Part shown: one piece after another, positions 1 through 6,770 of the stretch
Numbering within the stretch: position 1 is the stretch's first letter
Layout of the letters: the number at the start of each line of letters is the position of its first letter
Source of the DNA: Paragonimus westermani
Taxonomy: Eukaryota; Platyhelminthes; Trematoda; Plagiorchiida; Troglotrematidae
Length of the DNA: 64,000 bases
Reading direction: 5' to 3'
Assembly: GCA_008508345.1 (NCBI GenBank)
Contig: QNGE01000271.1
Coordinates: 64,461-128,460, forward strand
The notes under the pieces: model-generated
The model's input: only the letters and a program-made list of their open reading frames with translations
Told to the model about the DNA's origin: nothing
Database searches by the model: none
Made by a program: the position numbers and the translations under genes

Positions 1-705
1 CCACACACACCCGGTTCGGCTGAAGATACTGGAGGATCCAACGTGCCTTAACTGTCAGCAGAATCGAGAAACAATGACGATCACACTGCCGATCCAATGC
101 ATTGTAACAGAACACGCTGCGTACACACGGGACATAGGCATTTTTGATCGACTTCCAATAAGCCCAAATGGAAGTCGCTACATAGTTGTCATGACTGGCC
201 AGTTCACGCGATAGACGGAAGCCAATTCCACGGCAGACCAAACGGACGGAACAGTTGCACACGCTTTCATGAACAGTGTCCTGGCTTGCTTTGGAGTACT
301 GCACAGAGCTATCACGCACCAGGACCCATGTTTCGAGGGGTGACAATTTCAGGAGGTGGTGAAGAACTGGTGGTTTCAGCGCCTGTGAACATCGCCATAC
401 CATCCACAAACGAACGGGTTGACGGAGCGGTTCAATCATACACTGAAGGAATGACTGAACGGTAGAGGCAATAACTGGGAAGAAGAACCACCGAGCGTCT
501 TGTTTGGATACCGCACGATGAAGCTGGCTACAACTCAGAGTTCGCCATTTGAAATGGCATGCGGGATGGAGCTAAAGATCGTCTTAGATGTCCGTGTTTC
601 CGGAAAGAGAGAAGGAAATTCATCACCGCGAGAGCTACGACACCTGGAACACCGTGCACTAGAAGGGACAACAGAAACACGACGCCGAAATAAGCAAATA
701 TGTGG
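1..705 (+). mobile_element. Ty3/Gypsy-type LTR retrotransposon, decayed integrase core
   Basis: Translation over several frames gives an RNase H-fold integrase that would insert element cDNA into the genome. Visible in order are a first catalytic-Asp segment read as IFDRLPISPNGSRYIVVMTG (about 141-200), a second segment ITHQDPCFE at about 310-340, and the strongly conserved SPYHPQTNGLTERFN block at 391-435 that carries the catalytic Glu. It continues as LFGYRTMKLATTQSSPFEMA at 500-560, typical of Ty3/Gypsy integrases. Stops interrupt it near 211 (TAG), 341 and 385 (TGA), and after the LKE at about 451, so it is dead. No protease, RT or RNase H is present upstream because the window begins inside the element. 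A retroviral-type integrase of another LTR family is the alternative; the family call is confident, the clade is not. Confidence 0.85.
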
Positions 706-848
706 TGGATAACCAAATCGGAGGTGCGAATATTCCAACTCTCAGTGGAATACCTCAACGCGGTGATAAAGTACGTCCAAAAGTCCACCGCGAGCGGATT
801 ACGGACGACCGGACGAACCATTGATCAATGAGATGGGACCAACGGACG
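699..848 (+). repeat. Dispersed repeat unit also found at the right end of the window
   Basis: This block begins ATATGTGGTGGAT and ends GGGACCAACGGACGAGG. The same start, an internal GGAATACCTCAACG-like run and the same end occur at 63667-63826, and a third, more divergent unit follows at about 63848-64000. On the minus strand both copies read a related peptide containing SDLVIHHI here and PDLAIHHI there. It sits directly after the integrase, so it may be the 3' non-coding or LTR-proximal part of this element, or an independent repeat that flanks such insertions. Confidence 0.7.
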
Positions 849-905
849 AGGAATGTCAAACGAACAGCCTCCGAAAGAAGGCTCTGGCTACATGCAAGCT
901 GGGCG

Positions 906-1053
906 GAAGTGCATACGACGTGTGAGCCGAAACCGGGGTCATGTTGTAGACCGGAATTCCGATTCATAAACACAAGCTTGAACGCGGCGTGGGAACGTGC
1001 GAGTTGGACAGTAAAGATTATGGTTTACTGAACACCTTTTCGCTACAACATGA
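906..1053 (+). repeat. Direct repeat copy 1 (period about 365 bp)
   Basis: The stretch beginning GGAAGTGCATACGACGTGTG and containing GGAATTCCGATTCATAAAC recurs at 1271-1410 with scattered substitutions and small indels. Both copies lie downstream of the integrase. They may be remnants of LTR sequence or a tandem duplication in the 3' region of the element. Confidence 0.7.
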
Positions 1054-1059
1054 CGTGAG

Positions 1060-1260
1060 GCACGACACATAAGTGGCACCTGTTCAATATCGGAGATCGA
1101 GTGAAAGTAAGAGACTGATCCACTGAAAACATCCTGCCCCGGCAACTTTAAAAGGCGGTGAAGCGAACGATTTACCACTATGAACCGCAGTGAATCCGGA
1201 CCGACGGACGGGGAACAGCGGGCAAAAAAACCCGCGACAGAAAACGTCAGCCATACATAC
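1060..1260 (+). mobile_element. Ty3/Gypsy integrase C-terminal (GPY/F-like) remnant
   Basis: From about 1083 the plus strand reads FNIGDRVKVRD, the usual start of the small beta-barrel module at the C-terminus of Ty3/Gypsy integrases. After a stop and a frameshift it reads ERFTTMNRSES from about 1163, which fits the following beta strands. It lies between the two 365-bp-period repeats, so the integrase tail is separated from the core by repeat copy 1. The module is broken and cannot make protein. The family assignment rests on the GDRVKVRD motif and on context. Confidence 0.55.
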
Positions 1261-1270
1261 AGACCAAGTA

Positions 1271-1410
1271 GAAGTGCACACGACGTGTGAGTGAAAACCA
1301 CCACTTCGTTTTGGACTGGAATTCCGATTCATAAACCTGATTGCGCGCCTGGCCTGGGGAGGTGTGTGTTGGATAACAAAGATCGCGCTTTATTGAGCAA
1401 CATTTCACCA
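1271..1410 (+). repeat. Direct repeat copy 2 (period about 365 bp)
   Basis: Second copy of the 906-1053 repeat. It shares GAAGTGCACACGACGTGTGA and GGAATTCCGATTCATAAAC with copy 1, and is followed by a GAGCAACATTTCACCAC segment matching the CTACAACATG end of copy 1 only loosely. Confidence 0.7.
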
Positions 1411-1557
1411 CAGTCCTGTTTGGATCGGTGAATTCTTAGTCTGCTCATGTTTGCACCCTATTTGCACTGTGCAGCCGGCAGTTTGACGGTATTGTCACTC
1501 CTGCTTCTTAAGGTTTGTCTTGTTACAGTACGTTCCTACTGTTTGACGGCAAGTGAC

Positions 1558-1570
1558 TTCCATATTTCTG
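1558..1570 (+). repeat. 13-bp direct repeat, left (possible target-site duplication)
   Basis: TTCCATATTTCTG here is repeated exactly at 2032-2044, immediately outside the inverted SINE pair. A perfect 13-bp repeat in this position is consistent with a target-site duplication made when the whole 1571-2031 unit inserted. Confidence 0.5.
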
Positions 1571-1682
1571 ATTACTGATGAGTAGTCGGGTATTTGGTTT
1601 ATTTTCAAGTTGACCATCACTCACATTTGATCGCAGCCTTCGCATTCAGATAGACTTTCCAGCCAGCCTCTTTCAAAAAGAA

Positions 1683-1727
1683 GCACTAGACTCGAGTTTC
1701 GCTCTCATTAGAGCTCGTCAGTAGTGC
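1683..1727 (-). ncRNA. Hammerhead ribozyme, type I, SINE copy 1
   Basis: On the minus strand stem I is GCACTA pairing with TAGTGC (6 bp). The first core box is CTGACGA. Stem II is GCTCT/AGAGC (5 bp) closed by an AATG loop, and the second core box is GAAA. Stem III is the palindromic CTCGAG, followed by TC, so cleavage is predicted after the C of GTC. The only departure from the textbook core is C instead of U at position 7, the one core position known to tolerate any base. Because stem III is a short palindrome, two molecules could pair through ACTCGAGT and act as a dimer. Activity is inferred from structure. Confidence 0.88.
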
Positions 1728-1744
1728 ATATCCTTGCCACGGCC

Positions 1745-1758
1745 GGGATTTGAACTCC
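1745..1758 (-). promoter_or_regulatory. RNA polymerase III B box (SINE copy 1)
   Basis: GGAGTTCAAATCCC on the minus strand matches the internal B-box consensus GGTTCRANNCC closely. It is paired with an A box about 32 bp upstream, the spacing found in tRNA genes. Confidence 0.6.
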
Positions 1759-1789
1759 GGCCATTCCAATCATGAGGCAACCGTGTTGA

Positions 1790-1800
1790 CTACTGCGCCA
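1790..1800 (-). promoter_or_regulatory. RNA polymerase III A box (SINE copy 1)
   Basis: TGGCGCAGTAG on the minus strand fits the A-box consensus TRGYNNARNNG. The head-to-head partner copy has lost this element. Confidence 0.6.
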
Positions 1801-1927
1801 TTGACTTCACATTAGACACGACCGAATTATCAAATCTAAACGCTCAACCACTCTCGCTTGTGAGCAATGATCAGGTTGCCCGTTCATATTGGATAATTCG
1901 GTCGTGCCTAATGTGAGGTCAGTGGCC

Positions 1928-1941
1928 GGAGTTCAAATCCC
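1928..1941 (+). promoter_or_regulatory. B-box-like element (SINE copy 2)
   Basis: GGAGTTCAAATCCC, identical to the B box of copy 1. No A box accompanies it because of the 36-bp deletion. Confidence 0.5.
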
Positions 1942-1958
1942 GGCCGTGGCAAGGATAT

Positions 1959-2003
1959 GCACTACTGATGAGCTCTAATGAGAGCGAAACTCGAGTCTAG
2001 TGC
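1959..2003 (+). ncRNA. Hammerhead ribozyme, type I, SINE copy 2 (full consensus core)
   Basis: Stem I GCACTA pairs with TAGTGC. The core boxes CTGATGA and GAAA match the hammerhead consensus at every invariant position. Stem II GCTCT/AGAGC carries an AATG loop. Stem III is the palindrome CTCGAG, and the cleavage triplet is GTC, with cut predicted between 1997 and 1998. The spacing and the short palindromic stem III match the minimal type I motifs described for SINE-like and Penelope-like elements, which favour dimeric folding. It sits directly downstream of the tRNA-like acceptor segment. Self-cleavage is predicted, not shown. Confidence 0.93.
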
Positions 2004-2031
2004 TTGTTTTCGAAAGAGGCTGGCTGGAAAA

Positions 2032-2044
2032 TTCCATATTTCTG
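2032..2044 (+). repeat. 13-bp direct repeat, right (possible target-site duplication)
   Basis: TTCCATATTTCTG, identical to 1558-1570. It begins right after the GGCTGGCTGGAAA end of SINE copy 2. Confidence 0.5.
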
Positions 2045-2159
2045 TCGCATTAATGCCTTTAGATAAGAAACTGTTCTCTCAACGGTTAGCCGTAACTATG
2101 AGGTGATGTGAGGTCGAAGGCCTGGTCCGCGACGCGCAACCTTAGCCAGAATCAAACGT

Positions 2160-2353
2160 AATTCTCACATGCAGATGAGTGTTTGTTTTGGAGTTTCCCA
2201 CGTGATATCCCCGTCGATGCATTCAGAATCCTGTTACGTCACTCGAATCCAAGATCCTTGCGGTTTGCTGAGGCGGTTGCAATCAATCGACTGAAGCCGA
2301 CTTTGTGTGTTCAGAAACAATTGCTCGTATACTGGACCCTTCCCTGGACTTAG
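2160..2353 (+). mobile_element. Penelope-like element, C-terminal (post GIY-YIG) remnant
   Basis: The plus strand reads RDIPVDAFRILLRHSN and then LRFAEAVAINRLKPTLCVQK, ending with a short tail and a TAG stop at 2351-2353. In PLEs the segment after the GIY-YIG endonuclease typically shows an FRVL-like strand, an EAxAI helix and a KPxLC(V)QK motif close to the stop, which is what is seen. The RT and the GIY-YIG catalytic part are missing, so this is a 3' fragment. The following sequence is C- and T-rich and contains another hammerhead at 2439-2479, consistent with the known association of hammerheads with PLE terminal regions. Confidence rests on the EAVAI and KPTLCVQK motifs. Confidence 0.65.
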
Positions 2354-2438
2354 TGACCTTTCCTAAACCACCAATTGACTATCCACCCTGCCCCCCTTAA
2401 TGCTTGATATAAAAAACCTGTTTCATGTTATTGCAAAT

Positions 2439-2479
2439 TTGGTACTGACGAGTCAATACGAAATGCTTGCATCTACCAG
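2439..2479 (+). ncRNA. Hammerhead ribozyme of different sequence, downstream of PLE remnant
   Basis: Stem I TTGGTA (2439-2444) pairs with TACCAG (2474-2479; 5 Watson-Crick pairs plus a terminal wobble). The first core box is CTGACGA (2445-2451). Stem II is minimal, GT/AC around a CAAT loop (2452-2459). The second core box is GAAA (2460-2463). Stem III is TGC/GCA with a TT loop, extended by the core A-T pair, so ATGC/GCAT is palindromic. The cleavage triplet is ATC, with cut predicted after 2473. All invariant core bases are present, with C at the permissive position 7. The sequence is unrelated to the SINE hammerheads outside the core. The 2-bp stem II may weaken activity. Confidence 0.75.
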
Positions 2480-3960
2480 TTTTCGTGTTCTAACGGTCTT
2501 GTTCAAACTTCTGAAGGGAATGAACTGTTTCAAATCTATATCTGACGGTCAAGCGCGGATGTGGATCTCATTGAATTCCAAAGTAAAGAAAGGCCTCATC
2601 GATTGGGTTCCAGCGAGTGCTCGCATACGCTGCCAGACTGAGTACATCGGTTAGCGTGTCGATGTCAATTTAACAGGCGTTGTCTTCAATATACCGGCAT
2701 GCGTTCCAACAGATGGTAGTTTAGGTGCTGCCAGGAATATGGTTTGTGGTGCTTTCGTCATCCTACTGAAGTAGGCAAAGGCTTCAGACTATCATACCAT
2801 CAAGCTCAATGCTCAGAAAGGGGTCACCGGGTGGCTTGTATAGTGACCAAACACAGTTCGCTGCCTCAAATATCTGCATCCCATGATACCCTCATTTGGA
2901 TTATCGCATTTTGACACGGGGAAAAGCATCGTATCACATAAAGACAATTTTGTACATCTCCATCATGGACACGAATCGACCATTTGGTGTTCAGTCACAG
3001 GTGACGTCGCTCTCTTTTGGAGTTGCCTCCGGGATCTACATAATTCTGTCATTCGGGTTGCGTTTCTTCTATTCGCTGGGTGCTCGTCCGCTCCAAAATG
3101 TGAGCCAGTTAATCAGCATTCGAGCGTGAAGGTTGTGAGGAGCACTTACCATTCAACAGTGATGAGCAAATTGCAAATGTCTACTCAAGCTAGGACATTT
3201 TACGAACCTAGGGAACAAATGGCAATGGCTAAGAGAAGGTAGTTTTTGTCGGAGGTATACGGTTACAACGACTGGATTGCTGTCACATCGCTGAACCTTA
3301 TAACCGTGCGTCACCCGATTTCTGCTGTCTGTGATTATGGCAACCACTGTTGAGAATGTGAACGCACGCCGACCATAGACCTGCGCAAGGATCGTGAGTT
3401 TCACGATCCCAGAATTAAGGCACGAGTCTTTCTCTTTGAATGTCGAGATACTGTTCTCACCGATTCCTGATTGTGTTGGTCCTCGACTTCATAGCAGCTG
3501 GATCAACCATGAATGAATGTTTCACTTATCACCACCCGCTCACACCAACTTGGTGGGTGGGCTGAATATTTTGAAGAACAGCTTAGCCATCCGGAACTAG
3601 ATCATGTAAACCACGGAATCCGAATTGCCGGTGTTTGCACTCCAGACTGCCTTTCCCTGAATGTAGGGATGGTTCTAGAGCCTGCATTATTGACACACGA
3701 TAATACCATAAATTCGGATATCCATTTTCATCTTTTCGAATATGATACGGAGAGGTCGGTATTACAACTGATTACACGTTTTTTTGAGTTTGTTTGGAAA
3801 ACGAGAGGGGTACCTCTTGATTGGTGCTTTTTTGTCAACTGTTCTCATCCTCAAAAGTGGTTCGGAAGTCCGTGTGACCTTCGCAGAAACACTAGTATTG
3901 TCTTGATGGCGTTGGCTGGGCTCTTGTTTTTTATGAATGAATAGGTGAAAACATCTTGAT
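2480..3960 (+). mobile_element. Non-LTR retrotransposon, decayed APE endonuclease and start of RT
   Basis: Frame-shifting translation gives parts of an apurinic-type endonuclease followed by the RT entry region, which together would nick target DNA and prime reverse transcription. Seen in order are KKGLIDWVPASAR (2590-2630), PTDGSL (about 2708), a degenerate LNAQ segment near 2810 where GDMNAQ is usual, WTRIDHLVFSHR at about 2965-3000 (the conserved IDH segment), then LGGWAEYFEEQLSHPEL (3549-3600), and ITRFFEFVWKTRGVPLDW (3765-3825), which matches the helix just before RT domain 1. Stops and frameshifts are frequent. The catalytic RT motifs are absent, as the similarity ends near 3940. It directly follows the PLE remnant, so insertions are nested. 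Confidence 0.7.
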
Positions 3961-6650
3961 CCTATCTGTTAAATTACGATTTGTATATTAGGCCCTCCGT
4001 TTTTCTTCTTTTCGTCCTCTCTTTCCAAATTTCAAATTTCGTTTTGTTCTAAACGTTCTTTAGTGAGAACAAAGCTCCACTACTAACACTGCTATTATGT
4101 TGTTTTTATTGGCAATTATTGTAGTACCCGAATTTTGTTCTATTACTCTTGCGTATTTGTATGTGGTCCAAATACATAAACTTTATCTATGATCTTGTAC
4201 GGTGATGTGAAATAGCGTACATTATTCGCTCTGTCTCTCTTTTCGTTTGCTAATCTTCCATCTACATGCCGTGTTTGCCGTTAATCTTCGAACTGAATCA
4301 TTTCAAAACTGTTCACATTTTCGCGCAAGCAGCCAGTGACTTTACTGGGCGTGACCAAAATTAATTTGTACGTGCGTTCTTTTGTGTCGCAATGCAACTG
4401 GTATCCAGGTTACCGTGAGTAGCCATAGCGTGTGCACGCGCTGTTCATGGTTGCTGTTGGAAACTGTGCGTACACGTTCTCTTTGTTTGTCTGAGCATAC
4501 CAAGCTTTGGATTAAAAACTTCAATTGCGCTCTACGGCTTCTCTAAATGCATTCCTATTGATTACCGTATCTACCACTCGTTCCAGGCTATCCTGTCGCA
4601 AGTTTATGACACAAACCTAGAAATATTTGGTACCAAACTACCAATTGTTATGGTCGGTATGAGAAGCGCCGCTTTTGCTGGTCATCATCGTGTCGTATTT
4701 CAGTGGTCTACGTTGCGTTATCACCCTCGAGATTGACAATAATGCATCAACAGTCTACCTACTCGTAATAAAGTATGTATATAAAGATCACTTGGGAAAA
4801 TAAAATTAACGGCCCTCCGGTAGTAATAGGAAACCAGAACTTAGGGGTAGGTGGTGAGACCTGAAGCATGAAATATCTAATAGTCTGTGCTTAGACGATC
4901 AAGATCAATATACATATATTCTGCAAACAACATGCGGTCACAACTAAAATCTGACAACCGTGTAAAATGAGGTTTCAGTAAGAATGTACAACTGGGGCTG
5001 GGATTTATAGTTCGGATGAGTGAACTAATTCGATTTTCAATGTCAACATTCACCCCCCAACTTCCACATTGTTTATTCATTGTCATCATCCGATGGCTGC
5101 GATTGGGCACATTGATTACAAGCTGCCACAATTGGTAGCCAAAGCGTAATCTGTTCTTAGTTTTGTCGCATTAGTGCACTATCTACCTTGAAGTGTGTTG
5201 CATCATGTCCTGATTACCTCAGTCCTTTTTCAGCCAGAACAGGACTTGATTACTAGGTTTTGTGGGCAGGCTAAAACAGGTACAAACTACAGTCTATTGT
5301 ATAGTTCAATTAGTATTCTTAAAAAGTGGGACCAAAGAGGCCGCCGAAATATCATTCAAGATTGCGAACGGAATGAGGAGTAGCGCAGATACGGGAGTTA
5401 ACTTTTGGGAAATTTAACCACTGTGCGGTCTATCCGTAGAATGCGAGAGTGTACGATGGTGTGAGAGGAGCACAGCGTGAAGACACGACTGCACGCCAAA
5501 TTATCACTTCTCAACCCACTAGAACCGTTTTGACCCCAGGACTAATCTGACGTGACGAAACTTGCCATTTCCATAAGAACACGGACTTCATTTTCAGTTC
5601 GTATACCCCTACCTTTGGTAGGTGCCTCCCAGGTACGCAAACTCCCTGCGACCTAATGTTCGGTTTCAGCTTTGTAACTACATATATAGCCACCTGCTTA
5701 ACTCTGATAATCAGCTAAACGCAGGTCGGCTGGCATGTACATTTTGCCTGACGCAGTGTGCTGTCAGTTCAATATGATTGTTGGTAGTTGGTTGCTTCAC
5801 ACTGTCCTGTCAGATCATGTGGTTGATATAGTGACGCTTATCTACCTCGCTTATTCTACCTCTCCCGCCTCTCATTTCAGATATACCCAGAGGCCACGTA
5901 CGTTAGACATATCCGTGGTCAGTTTTGTTCATCTGGTTGCCACACTGCTGCAGAGCCGGGTAATACGTCACATTCCCGCTTTCACGTAAGTGGTAGCTTT
6001 CTCTGTTCGCTTTATCTAGCATTAAACAATGTACTGGATGGTGTGTGTCAACTCAGGATAGCACACATATCGAATATTTTTTAGATTTCTCAATATCTAA
6101 CTAACTTGTGACATCAAAAGTTACTTAAAGAAAGTCCCCTCTGCGGCATACAGGCTTCAAACTTTTCAGCCTTTATTTCTGTCAACGCCACCACGTTTCC
6201 TGACTTTTATACACATCGCAGCCTGTGATCAACACAACTCACGTCGACGTCTTTAATGCTAGGTCGCTGTTCGTTCCCGTTAACTTGAACGAACGGACAT
6301 CATTTTTATTTGAATGTGCTTCGTATTAGCTCTTCTTGGTTAATGTACAAATAATGTTAACCCTGTTCTGGTTTATCGATATTTGAGATGGTTAGGATCT
6401 CATGGAATCGTTTTTACTGTTGCACACTAGACCTCAACGTTGTGTTCGTAATCAATAGATAATGACTCCTCTTCTGCATGGGAAAGTCTTATTTTCGTCG
6501 GAAACAGACTATTTTCCAGACGTTCTTGAAAAGTATTTCACGATTGTTAAATCCTGATTTTTCATGCAACTATTATGTTTTTTATCGCGTTAATCTCGAC
6601 TTTCCAATGATTAGTATATTGATATATTTGCTGAACCACTTCTTACGGTT
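3961..6650. other. No recognisable gene or element
   Basis: AT-rich sequence with only short, apparently random open frames on both strands. No splice-site-flanked frame, tRNA-like segment or retroelement motif was recognised here. Confidence 0.5.
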
Positions 6651-6654
6651 CAGA

Positions 6655-6760
6655 TCAAGGTCATGCTTTATGTATGCACAGTAAGGCTTGTATCCTGTCG
6701 TTGGTTCGAATGCCAATGAGCATTTCTCATGAAAGTTCCCATGGAGTCAAAAGACAACGG
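6655..6760 (+). repeat. Possible fragment of tRNA-derived SINE family B
   Basis: The segment CTGTCGTTGGTTCGAATGCC (from 6696) has a B-box-like GGTTCGAATGCC in a T-arm-like TTGG/CCAA context. It resembles the CTGTCGCTGGTTTGAATCCA of the better preserved unit at 18240-18400. The head region upstream is too diverged to confirm. Confidence 0.3.
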
Positions 6761-6770
6761 TGAAGAACAG

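Larger units (their letters stand above)
1659..1831 (-). mobile_element. tRNA-derived SINE-like unit with hammerhead ribozyme, copy 1
   Basis: Read on the minus strand this copy has a leader, a tRNA-like region with an A box TGGCGCAGTAG and a B box GGAGTTCAAATCCC, a T-arm/acceptor-like segment CCCGGCCGTGGCA, a 45-nt hammerhead motif and a short tail rich in AGAGGCTGGCTGG. This order (pol III promoter, then hammerhead) is that of the schistosome Sm-alpha SINE-like family. Such units are thought to be transcribed by RNA polymerase III and copied in trans by another element's RT. It forms the left arm of an inverted repeat with 1892-2028. It is the more complete of the two arms, keeping 36 bp, including the A box, that the other copy has lost. 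Confidence 0.85.
1892..2028 (+). mobile_element. tRNA-derived SINE-like unit with hammerhead ribozyme, copy 2
   Basis: This plus-strand copy matches the reverse complement of 1659-1831 nearly throughout, starting at GATAATTCGGTCGTG and ending at AGAGGCTGGCTGG. It lacks 36 bp of the tRNA-like head, from just inside the A box to just before the B box. In copy 1 the missing segment lies between two AATGG repeats, which suggests a slippage deletion. The B box GGAGTTCAAATCCC (1928-1941) and the hammerhead are intact. The 60-bp spacer 1832-1891 separates the two arms. Without an A box this copy is probably not independently transcribed by polymerase III, unless its partner's promoter reads into it. 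Confidence 0.85.

Noticed and set aside
1573..1595. CTGATGAG just inside the left direct repeat, as a further hammerhead
   Set aside because: No GAAA follows at a workable distance and no stem II can be formed.
5545..5570. CTGACGTGACGAAAC as a hammerhead core
   Set aside because: The first box lacks the required GA at positions 8-9, and no stem II fits between the boxes.
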